In this document: positions 7,703 through 15,916 of the stretch, piece by piece | Layout of the letters: each line of letters opens with the position of its first letter | Numbering within the stretch: position 1 is the stretch's first letter | Source of the DNA: an uncultured Bacteroidales bacterium | GTDB lineage: Bacteria; Bacteroidota; Bacteroidia; Bacteroidales; UBA3824 | Length of the DNA stretch: 38,354 bases | NCBI GenBank assembly: GCA_946409405.1 | Contig: CAMJWL010000010.1 | Span: 1 to 38,354 of the forward strand | Direction: 5' to 3' | The notes under the pieces: generated by a model | Told to the model about the DNA's origin: nothing | What the model saw: only the letters and a program-made list of their open reading frames with translations | Database searches by the model: none | Program-made: the position numbers and the translations under genes

Positions 7703-8392
7703 TTAATCGTGTACGGGACGTATGCAACGCCCGCTGCAACGTGTAAACAATTTGCCAACCATGTTGAACTTTGCGCTTACGAAAAGTCCCTTGGCGCACT
7801 TGTCGGTCTCGTCGTCGAGAGTGCTGCTCCAATAATAGCCGCGCATCTCGTATTCTGTGTTGCCCTGAAACCTTGTACCCGTCAATGGCATGAAAATGCT
7901 TGTGCCGTTGGGTCCTACGAAAGTGGTTCCCTGCTTGCCGTTGAGGACACCAAATGTAATTTCACAATTTTCGAGCAACTCGTTGATGTCGTCCAACGTA
8001 GGCATACGCCAGCCGTTGCCCCACAACTGTCTTACAACGTCGTCGCAATCTTCCAACTGCGTGAGATTGTCCTTGATGCCAAATTCGCCGGTAGTGCCGT
8101 ATTTGGTGAGCGTCTTTACCGCGCCAATTTCGTCAACCTGCGAGCAAAACTTATAGTCGGTAAAGTCGCACTGCGATTTTGTAGCGAGTTCACCCCACGA
8201 GTAGAAATTGCCCACGTCAATCGGCTTGGTCGCGCCGACATTCATAGTAGCCCATTTGAGACCCGACGGCAGACCCAAATCCACATATTCGTACCCGCCG
8301 TATGGGTATTCTTCGTTCTCGTCCTCGTCGCAAGCCGCCACCAGGAATAGAGCCGAGAGAATCAGTGTGTATAAATAAAATTTTTTTATCAT
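7703..8392 (-). CDS. Surface lipoprotein with FISUMP domain
   Basis: This 229-residue protein has a lipoprotein signal peptide, 'MIKKFYLYTLILSALFLVAAC', with Cys21 followed by an acidic tail (DEDENEE), the Bacteroidetes type of lipoprotein export signal. The remainder matches the FISUMP (Fibrobacter succinogenes major paralogous) domain: 'YVDLGLPSGLKWATMNVGA', 'FYSWGE', 'WGNGWRMPTLDDINELLENC', 'YYWSSTLDD' and a final 'CIRPV'. The function of FISUMP domains is not established; they occur on many Bacteroidales surface proteins. It ends 39 bp before the AGE-like gene and may be the first gene of that operon or the last of the one upstream. Confidence 0.85.
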   Translation of the reverse strand: MIKKFYLYTLILSALFLVAACDEDENEEYPYGGYEYVDLGLPSGLKWATMNVGATKPIDVGNFYSWGELATKSQCDFTDYKFCSQVDEIGAVKTLTKYGTTGEFGIKDNLTQLEDCDDVVRQLWGNGWRMPTLDDINELLENCEITFGVLNGKQGTTFVGPNGTSIFMPLTGTRFQGNTEYEMRGYYWSSTLDDETDKCAKGLFVSAKFNMVGKLFTRCSGRCIRPVHD

Positions 8393-8445
8393 AATCGCTT
8401 TAATATTACTGTAATTGTTTTCTTAATCACAATCGCCACTCCATA

Positions 8446-9669
8446 TTACTTGTTGTCAACAGGAGCCTGCCCTACTTCCTCGTCAGCCTCGGTAAGCGGG
8501 CGCGGAGATATTGTGGAAGCAAACGCCTTAACAGCAAAACCGATGACAACAGTAGTTACCGTGGCAACGATAAAGCGCATCCTCAGCGACTCGCTGTCGG
8601 TTCCGGTGCCAAAAAGGTTGGTGTAGAACGGCGACACAAACTGTCCCAACTGCGCCACCATCGACACAATAGCCACACCGAGAGTGCGCTGCCTTGGAGT
8701 AACAATACGCGGCACAAAGGTAAACAACGGAGGAATAGACACGCCGCCGCCGATACCAATTATCAGGCAACCTGTCATTATCATATTATACGATTGAGCC
8801 TCGGCGATAACAAAATAACCCGCCGCCATAAACAACGTGGCTATCGTTACCGTCCAGTCTTTGAGATTCTTCATAAGCCAGCCAAGCATTATGCCGGCAA
8901 ATATGGCAGGAATCCTCATCACCGACAATGCAAAACCGCAGTCCTGTGCGTCGCCGAGATTCTCGTGAACCATAAAGAGGGCGAGGTCGGTATTCACCAC
9001 GAAGAAACATACAAAAATCATCATGGCAAAAAACGCAAGAGGATAAATCTTCCAGTCGAACGGTTTCTTTTTGCCCGTAGCGGCAGCCTGCTTCTTCATA
9101 GGCGGTATCGACGGCATAAACATCAACGTCATCAATATAGACACCACCACAAAGGCATAGCACAAAAACGAATAACGCCACGAGATATTGGCAAGCACGC
9201 CCGAAAGTGCCATAAAAATAAGGCCTCCGAGTTGGTTGACCGCACCCTGATAGCCCATCATCTTGTTGCGACGGTTGGTGTCGGACACAAAATCGAAGAT
9301 GAGCGACGTGGAAAGCGGTGTCATGATGCCGATGCCAACGCCAAACATCACGCGCATGGCGATAAGCACCTTGAAATCATCTACAAAACCGCCACCTACG
9401 CCAAAGACCAAGAACAAGAACATGCCAACCAGCAAAATCTTCTTCTTGTCGAAACGCTCGGTAAGTTTGGCAGCCACAAGTCCGAGCGGCATCATCAGGG
9501 TAGGCAACGTAAGCACCAACTTGGCCTCCGTCTCGCTGATGCCCTGAAAAGCCTCCTTGATAGCCGCCAACGCAGGTGCTACCGCCGTAGGTGCCATGAT
9601 GGTAAGCAACGACACCGACAATATCGCCGGCATCAGCATCACTGAATATTTTTCTTCTTCCTTCTCCAT
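8446..9669 (-). CDS. Major facilitator superfamily transporter
   Basis: This 407-residue protein is very hydrophobic, with about 12 predicted membrane helices. The loop between helices 2 and 3 carries 'AAKLTERFDKKKILLVG', a variant of the MFS motif A (G-x-x-x-D-R-x-G-R-R), and 'MRVMFGVGIGIMTPLS' is the helix-4 motif. The C-terminal tail after 'ASTISPRP' is acidic and cytoplasmic. It would be an inner-membrane secondary transporter, most like the drug:H+ antiporter branch, but the substrate is unknown. It lies in a same-strand run between a lipoprotein and an outer-membrane-like protein, which would suit a pathway crossing both membranes; that is inference only. Confidence 0.9.
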   Translation of the reverse strand: MEKEEEKYSVMLMPAILSVSLLTIMAPTAVAPALAAIKEAFQGISETEAKLVLTLPTLMMPLGLVAAKLTERFDKKKILLVGMFLFLVFGVGGGFVDDFKVLIAMRVMFGVGIGIMTPLSTSLIFDFVSDTNRRNKMMGYQGAVNQLGGLIFMALSGVLANISWRYSFLCYAFVVVSILMTLMFMPSIPPMKKQAAATGKKKPFDWKIYPLAFFAMMIFVCFFVVNTDLALFMVHENLGDAQDCGFALSVMRIPAIFAGIMLGWLMKNLKDWTVTIATLFMAAGYFVIAEAQSYNMIMTGCLIIGIGGGVSIPPLFTFVPRIVTPRQRTLGVAIVSMVAQLGQFVSPFYTNLFGTGTDSESLRMRFIVATVTTVVIGFAVKAFASTISPRPLTEADEEVGQAPVDNK

Positions 9670-9707
9670 TTGTAAAAAATTTTACGTTTGGTACTTCGTT
9701 ACAGAGA

Positions 9708-10928
9708 TTACATAAACATACGACCCGGCTTGCCCACGGTAACGCTCAGGCGGACAAAATTGACCACTCCCGCCATAAAATGCTGACGTTTTGGGTTGAT
9801 GTCCTGCCATAAGAACTCAGGCGTACAATAGTAGCCCAAGACAATGCGCCTCGTAACAGACATTACGCAGTATGCGCAGGCATTGATACACGTGAACCTG
9901 TCGGAAAGCAATCCCTGACCCTCTACCTCCAAGCCTACTTTGCGCACAAAACATTTTGGGGCAATCTTGGACGGCAAGAAACGGATACCCGCCGAAGCCA
10001 TGAAAGTCTCCTTTGCCGCATCCTTCTTATTTTCGTAATAAACGTATGCACGGCTCTGTTTCATAATGTCGAAAGTGCCGGACGTATGCGGCATCATACC
10101 CACATAGCCTACGTTGCCGCCCGCATTGAGGAACACGGTGGTGCTGCGACCCTTATGGGCTACCTCCGCCTCATACGAGAAATAAGTGTTCTTGCCATGG
10201 TTGTAGGAAGGAAAGAGTTTTTGAAGTTCCTCCTCATGCGACTTGTTGAGCGAAACGATAGTGTGCATCTGCATACCATTTTTGAAAGGCTGATGCATTC
10301 CCGCATAGATGGATTTCAATTTGATAGGCTTGAACATCGGCTTGACACCCACGAAATACACACCATTACCGTTTTTGAAACGTCCGTCCCATTCTACGGC
10401 ATCGTTGATGAAAATCTTGCGACCATGCTGATGCGCCGACGACTCCTCCAACGCTATGCGCCCAAAAAACTGAGATTCCGACACCGTGTTGCACAGACGA
10501 CCAATACGGAACTTCATGTTTTTGTTCTTGAAAAAATGCTCCATCTCCAAGTTGGTGATTACAACCATCGCCTCGGAATTGAGACCTTCCTCAATGTTGA
10601 GGAAAGTAACGGTGGAATACATATTGGTACGTTCAGGCAGCGCGGACGACAAAATCCAGTCGGCTCTCTGACGATAATACGAGGTAAACGGGAAAGCCTC
10701 CTCAATAGCCTTGTCGTTGGCATTGAAGATAGCGACGTCGCTTGCAATCTGCATCGCCATGTTTATCACATTGACCTTGCTCGTATCAACGTCGAAGCCT
10801 TTCATGGTCTTTGCCTCCACATCGGCGGGATTGAATGTAGAATCGCCCTTGATGGACACCTTCATCTCCTGTGCCGTCGCTGCGAGAGCAAAGACCATTA
10901 GTATTACCGCTGATAATATTTTTTTCAT
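9708..10928 (-). CDS. Secreted or outer-membrane beta-rich protein of unknown function
   Basis: This 406-residue protein has a clear Sec signal peptide (about 'MKKILSAVILMVFALAATAQ', cleavage after Ala-Gln) and a beta-rich body with alternating hydrophobic/polar strands and glycine/aromatic turns, ending in 'FVRLSVTVGKPGRMFM'. Such a profile suggests an outer-membrane barrel or periplasmic beta protein. I do not recognise the family. A short cysteine group ('CINACAYC') near residue 345 is unusual for a barrel. It starts 22 bp after the ThDP-enzyme gene and is followed after 38 bp by the MFS transporter, so the three are probably co-transcribed. Confidence 0.7.
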   Translation of the reverse strand: MKKILSAVILMVFALAATAQEMKVSIKGDSTFNPADVEAKTMKGFDVDTSKVNVINMAMQIASDVAIFNANDKAIEEAFPFTSYYRQRADWILSSALPERTNMYSTVTFLNIEEGLNSEAMVVITNLEMEHFFKNKNMKFRIGRLCNTVSESQFFGRIALEESSAHQHGRKIFINDAVEWDGRFKNGNGVYFVGVKPMFKPIKLKSIYAGMHQPFKNGMQMHTIVSLNKSHEEELQKLFPSYNHGKNTYFSYEAEVAHKGRSTTVFLNAGGNVGYVGMMPHTSGTFDIMKQSRAYVYYENKKDAAKETFMASAGIRFLPSKIAPKCFVRKVGLEVEGQGLLSDRFTCINACAYCVMSVTRRIVLGYYCTPEFLWQDINPKRQHFMAGVVNFVRLSVTVGKPGRMFM

Positions 10929-10950
10929 ATAGTTTGTATTAAAGTATCAT

Positions 10951-12606
10951 TTATACCTTGCCAAGATTAAACGGCGGATACTGCTCGTTGTCAACGAGTA
11001 CATCGATGATGCACGGCTTATTGAGAGCAATGGCCTCTTTGAGTGCCGGTACAAACTCCTCGATTTTGTTGACACGGAAGCCCTTTGCACCACAACTTTC
11101 GGCGTATTTGATGAAGTCGGGATTGTCAAACGACATGAACGCCTCATCGTTGTACATATTCAAGAGGAACTTCTTGATGATATTGAACTCGTTGTTGTTG
11201 AAGATAATCCAGATAACAGGGATGTCATACTGAACGGCGGTCATAAGTTCAAAACCCGCCATCTGATAGCAACCGTCGCCCACGCCCGCGATAACCACCT
11301 TGTCGGGGTTGGCGCACTTGACGCCGATTGCGCCGTTGGTGTGGCTTGCCATGGGGCCAAAACTTCCCGGATTCTGATAACGTTGGTTCTTGTTGAGTTG
11401 CAGGTAAGCCGAAAGCCAGAGCATGTGGCTGCCAGCGTCGCCCATCACGATAGCGTTTTCGGGCAGATTGTCGGAGAGAAGCCTTACCATGTCGCCTGCA
11501 AACATCTTTGCCGCGCCGGTGTGGGGTGCATTGTTGTAATATTTTTCTTGCGAGAGCGTGGGTGCGGACACGGAAAAAGTCTCCTTTGCCAATATCGCCA
11601 AAATCTGTTGCAAAGCCGGCTTGATGTCGCTCAATACGGGTGCTTGCGGCTTATAGACTTTGCCGATTTCCACGGGGTCGATGTTGATGTGTATCAGTTC
11701 CTTGCCTTTGTAGAGGTCGGGGCGGAAGGCAAACGTGGCATTCTGCGCGAAAGAGTTGCCCATCGCGATTACCGTCTCTGCCTGTGCGAAATAATCGTTG
11801 GCAGCCTTGTCGCCCGACGAACCGTACATGCCAAGGCAAAGCGGATGGTTTTCAGGCAGATAACCCTTTGCGTCCATAGTCTGAACAAAAGGAATCTGAT
11901 ATTTTTCCACCAATTGGAGGAGTTCGTCCTTTGCGCCGCTGCGGATGCAACCGTAACCGATGAGGGCGAGCATCTTCTTGCCCTTTTTGAGACTGTCGGA
12001 GAGAATGTCGGCTGCATGGCGGATTTCTGAATCCTTGGGCAGGACGGGCTTGATGTCAAGTTTTATCGGGCGGTAATTCTTGACCTCAGCCGTTGTAATG
12101 TCTTTTGGAATGTGAATATGCACGGGACCCGGACGACCTTCAAAAGCAAGGTTCAACGCCTCTTCCAAGATGTCGCAGGTGTCGTCGGCGTTTTCGATGA
12201 TGAAAGATTTTTTGCAGGTGGCAGAAAACATCACCTGCGAATCGGGGGTGCGGCTAAGACCGGTGGATTCGTTGAGCGCACCTTTGCCCCTCTGACTCAT
12301 GGACGTATAACCCGTGATCGCGAGCAACGGCAACGAATCGCTCAGCGCAACCGCCATGCCCGAAAACAGATTGAACGCACCCGGACCGCCCGTCGCAAAA
12401 CAAACGCCGAGATTGCCCGGATTGAACATTGTGTATCCGCAAGCCATGAAGGAAGCCGCCTGCTCGTTGCGAATGATTACTGTCTTGATTTTTTTGGAGT
12501 CCCTGAGCGCGAGAAGCATGGAGGCGTTTACCTGTCCGCTGCCGCCAAAAACGTGCTTTACACCTATATCTTCAAGGACTTTTACGATGGTTTGATTTAC
12601 GTCCAC
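10951..12606 (-). CDS. Thiamine-diphosphate-dependent 2-oxoacid enzyme, acetolactate-synthase-like
   Basis: This 551-residue protein has the three-domain layout of the ThDP decarboxylase/carboligase family: an N-terminal Pyr domain with catalytic Glu48 in 'VIIRNEQAASFMA', a central nucleotide-like domain ('ALIGYGCIRSGA'), and a C-terminal PP domain with the ThDP signature 'GDGC...NNN' (about 443-471, 24 residues between GDG and NN). Family members are acetolactate synthases, oxalyl-CoA decarboxylase, sulfoacetaldehyde acetyltransferase and benzoylformate decarboxylase; the exact reaction is not decided here. There is no regulatory small subunit nearby, which argues against biosynthetic IlvB. 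The start is a GTG (the track's M) 21 bp beyond the heptamer repeats. Tautomerase and DJ-1 genes upstream suggest a small-carbonyl or 2-oxoacid pathway. Confidence 0.85.
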   Translation of the reverse strand: MDVNQTIVKVLEDIGVKHVFGGSGQVNASMLLALRDSKKIKTVIIRNEQAASFMACGYTMFNPGNLGVCFATGGPGAFNLFSGMAVALSDSLPLLAITGYTSMSQRGKGALNESTGLSRTPDSQVMFSATCKKSFIIENADDTCDILEEALNLAFEGRPGPVHIHIPKDITTAEVKNYRPIKLDIKPVLPKDSEIRHAADILSDSLKKGKKMLALIGYGCIRSGAKDELLQLVEKYQIPFVQTMDAKGYLPENHPLCLGMYGSSGDKAANDYFAQAETVIAMGNSFAQNATFAFRPDLYKGKELIHINIDPVEIGKVYKPQAPVLSDIKPALQQILAILAKETFSVSAPTLSQEKYYNNAPHTGAAKMFAGDMVRLLSDNLPENAIVMGDAGSHMLWLSAYLQLNKNQRYQNPGSFGPMASHTNGAIGVKCANPDKVVIAGVGDGCYQMAGFELMTAVQYDIPVIWIIFNNNEFNIIKKFLLNMYNDEAFMSFDNPDFIKYAESCGAKGFRVNKIEEFVPALKEAIALNKPCIIDVLVDNEQYPPFNLGKV

Positions 12607-12626
12607 GATGATTACTGATTACAAAG

Positions 12627-12689
12627 TTACGAATTATGAATTACGAATTACGAATTACGAATTACGAATTACGAATTACGAATTACGAA
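12627..12689. repeat. Nine tandem TTACGAA heptamers upstream of the ThDP gene
   Basis: Nine head-to-tail copies of TTACGAA (the second is TTATGAA) occupy most of the leader between the tautomerase and ThDP-enzyme genes. They are followed by two AATTGTCAATT copies 3 bp apart. A minus-strand TAACTTTG, a perfect -7 box, overlaps the edge of the array at 12622-12629, but I find no matching -33 element. The unit length is not a multiple of three and the array is non-coding, so copy-number change could alter leader or promoter spacing. Confidence 0.9.
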
Positions 12690-12711
12690 ATTGTCAATTG
12701 TTAATTGTCAA

Positions 12712-12942
12712 TTACTTCTCCCACTCGTCGGCGTTGAATTTTGCCTTGGCGAATTTGGGCGGGTTTTCGGAGCAAAGTTTGCCGCCGATTACAACGTCGT
12801 TGAGGTCGTAGCCGTTGAAGAACATATAAATCCTGTCCTTCGGCACGCCGGTAACTTCCGACATTGTTGAGATGAACTTTTCGGCCACGATAGCCTTCTG
12901 CTTGTCGGTCATCTCGATGCTGTGTACTACTATTGCAGGCAT
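12712..12942 (-). CDS. 4-oxalocrotonate tautomerase family protein
   Basis: The ORF track starts at 12981, but the real start is the ATG at 12942, because it gives 'MPAIVVHSIEMTDKQK', with the catalytic Pro directly after the initiator Met as the tautomerase family requires. The resulting 76-residue protein fits the 4-OT/MIF-like tautomerase size and has the late 'GYDLNDVVIGGKL' strand expected near the active site. Such enzymes interconvert keto/enol forms of 2-oxoacids or dehalogenate small acids as cytoplasmic oligomers. It sits between the DJ-1/PfpI gene and the ThDP 2-oxoacid enzyme on the same strand, separated from both by AT-rich repeats. Confidence 0.88.
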   Translation of the reverse strand: MPAIVVHSIEMTDKQKAIVAEKFISTMSEVTGVPKDRIYMFFNGYDLNDVVIGGKLCSENPPKFAKAKFNADEWEK

Positions 12943-12960
12943 GATGATGTTTTTTTTAAT

Positions 12961-13045
12961 AATGCATAATTCACAATGCATAATGCATAATTGCCATCCG
13001 GCGGATGCTAATTATGCATTATGAATTATGCATTATGAATTACCA
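12961..13045. repeat. AT-rich palindromic repeat with ATGCATAATT units
   Basis: The left part carries several AATGCATAATT-type units and the right part their inverted copies. The centre, CATCC-GGC-GGATG, completes a hairpin with arms of about 18 bp (AATGCATAATTGCCATCC against AATGCATAATTAGCATCC, two mismatches). The element fills the gap between the DJ-1 and tautomerase genes and resembles REP/BIME-like intergenic repeats. There is no T-run, so it is not an obvious terminator. Confidence 0.75.
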
Positions 13046-13053
13046 AAGTTGGA

Positions 13054-13830
13054 TTAGAGTTTGCTCAATACTTCCACAATCTTGTCACCGTAAGCGATAG
13101 AGGACTCTACCGATGTGCCGGTGATGAAGGGGTGGTCGTAGTAAACCTGCGGATTCTCGCGGGTGGTGTTGATGCGGGCGATGCAAGCACCGTTGGGGCC
13201 AACAGCGTCGCGTACCAAGTCTTCGAGCGGCCAGAGGAAGCCCGGAGTAACGAGTTCAGGAACGCCGTGGTTGTCGGGAGTAGCACCGTAAACATCGAAC
13301 GACATTGCCATGCCAGGGCCGTAGAAGTCCCATGCGCGGGGATGAGCACAAATCTTCTTGCCGTAGATGATCGACTTGTAGTCGTTCTCGGGGTCGCGGA
13401 GGAATACGAAAGCAGATACTGCGTAGCAAAGACCTGCTACGATTTTGCCGCCCTTGTAAGCGTCCATGATGAGTTTGTGGAGTTCCCAGCAGTTGCACAT
13501 GTCGATCATTGCGCCAGGACCGCCGGTGAGGGCGATACAGTCGTAGTCCTTCATGTCGCACTCAGCAAACTTCTTGGGATGTGCCCATTCGTCGCCGTCA
13601 ACGAGTTCCTTACTGCGCTTGCAAACCCAGTCGGGGTTGGTCTTCACGTTCTGAACGCCGTCCACAAAGTCGGGATCAACACTGATTTGGAACGGGAGCG
13701 GCTTCTTGCCGTTCTTGGTTGCGAGTGTTACCTCGAATCCTGCCTTCTTGCAAGCATCCCACGGAGCCTGAAGTTCCTCTGCCCACGAGCCGCACTCGGT
13801 GGCGATAATCAATACTCTTTTCTTTGCCAT
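13054..13830 (-). CDS. DJ-1/PfpI family protein, Hsp31-like
   Basis: This 258-residue class I glutamine-amidotransferase-like protein has an N-terminal 'VLIIATECGSWAEEL', the 'CIALTGGPGAMIDM' strand-turn (P-G-G-H-G-like) and the nucleophile elbow 'IVAGLCYAVSAFVFL' with Cys135. The extra length and inserted segment resemble Hsp31/glyoxalase-III-type members, which convert methylglyoxal or act as chaperones in the cytoplasm. The residue after the Cys is Tyr, not the His of PfpI proteases, so protease activity is unlikely. It starts 70 bp after the Ig-like lipoprotein gene and precedes tautomerase and ThDP enzyme genes. It is only distantly similar to the other DJ-1 protein in this window. Confidence 0.82.
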   Translation of the reverse strand: MAKKRVLIIATECGSWAEELQAPWDACKKAGFEVTLATKNGKKPLPFQISVDPDFVDGVQNVKTNPDWVCKRSKELVDGDEWAHPKKFAECDMKDYDCIALTGGPGAMIDMCNCWELHKLIMDAYKGGKIVAGLCYAVSAFVFLRDPENDYKSIIYGKKICAHPRAWDFYGPGMAMSFDVYGATPDNHGVPELVTPGFLWPLEDLVRDAVGPNGACIARINTTRENPQVYYDHPFITGTSVESSIAYGDKIVEVLSKL

Positions 13831-13901
13831 AATCGGTAAATGTTAATAAATTTGTGTATTAATGTTATGTGCGGTTGCCCGCACGGGTTTGTTTTCTTTT
13901 A

Positions 13902-15899
13902 TTATTCGGTAACAGGACGGATACACTGACTGCTTGTACGCGGGTGGATGAACCACATCTTCTGACGCGCCATAAATCCGTATCCGTATGCCGTGTGCCA
14001 GATGTCAACTGTCTGACCAGTCTTATCGACAATCTCGCCGCCACCGCCTTCAACAGCCTCATAACCAGGAGTGCCAGTGGGGTCTGCCGAACCGCTCCAG
14101 TACAAACAGAACATAGACGTACCCTGCGCCATTTCGGTAGCGTGGCGGAAACCTGCTGCGGGAAGTTTCAAGGTGTTGGTGGTAACGCCGTCAACGCTGT
14201 AAGCATAAGCCATTCCAAAGTTGACCCTCGGCGTACCGTAAGGCGCGCCATCGGGAGTGATGCCAGCGTATGTAGGTTCGCTGTCCTCAAAAGCCGACAA
14301 CTCGTTGTAACCCGTCTTGTCGCCGGTGGGCAGACGCCAGAGTCCGCCGAGTTGTGCGCGGGCTGCGTCAAAACGCTCGTCGCCACAGATGTTGAATACG
14401 ATGCTCTCCTCGCTCTTGTCCTCTGCCATCTGACCCAACTCTATGCAGTATTGGTCGATTTTGCTCTTTTCGAGGTCTTTTTCGTCATAGTCGTAAAGCC
14501 TCAGACCAGTGGGGTCGCCAAAGGCAAACATGTCCCACTTGGAACCAGCGGGCAACGCTGCATATCCGTCAGGCACATTGGCAACCAACTTGTCGTTCAT
14601 CATGATGAACGAGCCGGACGTAGAGCCTTCCTCCTCGGATTCGTCCGCAGTAGCAATATGGTATGCAACTTCCGACTTGCCACCTGCGCCATTGGTCTTA
14701 ACGGCGATGAGATTGCCGGAAGCCCAGTACAACGGTGCGCCAGCGGCATTGTCGATGCCAATGTAGAGGGCAACAATCCAGTCGTTCTTCAAGCCAGAGG
14801 CATCCACTGTGCTACCATCGTCCTTGTCGGGAAGGATTACAGCACCAGCGGCAGACTCCGCATCGGTAAACTTGTGGAAAAATTTAGCCAACTTGGGAAC
14901 GCAGAACCACACCTCCTTGCCAGCAAACTGACCAAGGTCGGTATTAATCACAGCCTTGCCATTGCCGTCGAATACAGCCTCGGCAACAGCCTCTGTGCTG
15001 CCCGCAAGACCTATCTGAACGGTACGACCGTCATAGTACATTTCGCCTGTCAAAGAAGTAGTTACCACGAAACTGCCAGCATTGACGCTCGCGGTCTTAA
15101 ATTTCACTTGCAACGCATTGGCAATAGCATTGTCTGAAAGGTCGCTAATTGAGTTGCCCTCAATGCGGCATACGTACTCGCGGTCTGCGGCAAGTGCGGT
15201 GTACTCAATTGTAACGATGTTGCCTTTTGCAGATGCGCCAAACGAGAGCGCGTCCTCACCCTCAGTGGTAAAAGTGCATTTGATGTCGTCCTTCGTCATC
15301 TTGACCGCCTCGGAGAATACGAGTTGCAATTTGCCAGTCAAAGGAACGTCGGTAGCCTCGTCCAACGGCGATGTTTTAACGAGTTGCGGTGCGGTTTCGT
15401 CTGCCACAGCCTTTGTGGTAAATGCCACCATGGTCAATTCGCTGATGGCATTGCCAGCGGTGTCGGCTATCACGCCAGCCACAATGCGCAAGTAATAAGC
15501 CGTACCAGACATGAGGTCGCTGTACTCGATGGTAACAGTCTTGCCATCTGCCACCGGCTTAACCTTGGTGGACTGACCCATGCCATAGCCAATGTAACAT
15601 TCGGGGTCGTCGCCGATAATCTTGACATCCTCGTCGAAAACGAGTTCTACCTTGCCCGAAAGTTCAACGTCAACAGCCTCGTTAGCGGGCGTGGAACTTA
15701 CGAGTTTGGGTGCAACAGTGTCCACAACAACGACCTCCGGATCGGGAAGGGGGTCAATCTTGGTGGTGTCCTGATTCTCTTGTTTGGTAGTGTCGGTCTC
15801 AGGTGAAGGAGGATTGACGGGTTCTTTTTCGTCGTCGTCCTTGCACGCATACATCACCAACGTTGCAAGCAAAATTAATAATCCAAAAATTTTTTTCAT
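13902..15899 (-). CDS. Lipoprotein with two Ig-like (Big_5) domains and a FISUMP-like C-terminus
   Basis: This 665-residue protein has the lipoprotein signal 'MKKIFGLLILLATLVMYAC' (Cys19), an acidic stretch and a Pro/Thr/Asp-rich linker (about 25-60). Two Ig-like repeats of the SbsA/Big_5 type follow: 'APKLVSSTPANEAVDVELSG...' (about 60-165) and 'APQLVKTSPLDEATDVPLTG...' (about 170-275), each with the 'L-x-F-x-E-x-V' strand. The C-terminal third has FISUMP-like landmarks ('LGGLWRLPTGD', 'LPAAGFRH', 'YWSGSADPTG', final 'QCIRPVTE'). It is most likely a cell-surface protein. It ends the block of surface lipoproteins and lies 17 bp downstream of the first N-x-G-x-I repeat gene, so they are probably co-transcribed. 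Confidence 0.85.
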   Translation of the reverse strand: MKKIFGLLILLATLVMYACKDDDEKEPVNPPSPETDTTKQENQDTTKIDPLPDPEVVVVDTVAPKLVSSTPANEAVDVELSGKVELVFDEDVKIIGDDPECYIGYGMGQSTKVKPVADGKTVTIEYSDLMSGTAYYLRIVAGVIADTAGNAISELTMVAFTTKAVADETAPQLVKTSPLDEATDVPLTGKLQLVFSEAVKMTKDDIKCTFTTEGEDALSFGASAKGNIVTIEYTALAADREYVCRIEGNSISDLSDNAIANALQVKFKTASVNAGSFVVTTSLTGEMYYDGRTVQIGLAGSTEAVAEAVFDGNGKAVINTDLGQFAGKEVWFCVPKLAKFFHKFTDAESAAGAVILPDKDDGSTVDASGLKNDWIVALYIGIDNAAGAPLYWASGNLIAVKTNGAGGKSEVAYHIATADESEEEGSTSGSFIMMNDKLVANVPDGYAALPAGSKWDMFAFGDPTGLRLYDYDEKDLEKSKIDQYCIELGQMAEDKSEESIVFNICGDERFDAARAQLGGLWRLPTGDKTGYNELSAFEDSEPTYAGITPDGAPYGTPRVNFGMAYAYSVDGVTTNTLKLPAAGFRHATEMAQGTSMFCLYWSGSADPTGTPGYEAVEGGGGEIVDKTGQTVDIWHTAYGYGFMARQKMWFIHPRTSSQCIRPVTE

Positions 15900-15916
15900 A
15901 ATACAATAATATTATT

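Noticed and set aside
13869-13884. GTGCGG-TTGC-CCGCAC hairpin as a terminator for the Ig-like lipoprotein gene
   Set aside because: In the direction of transcription no T-run follows; the T-rich side is on the wrong strand, so only a weak hairpin remains.
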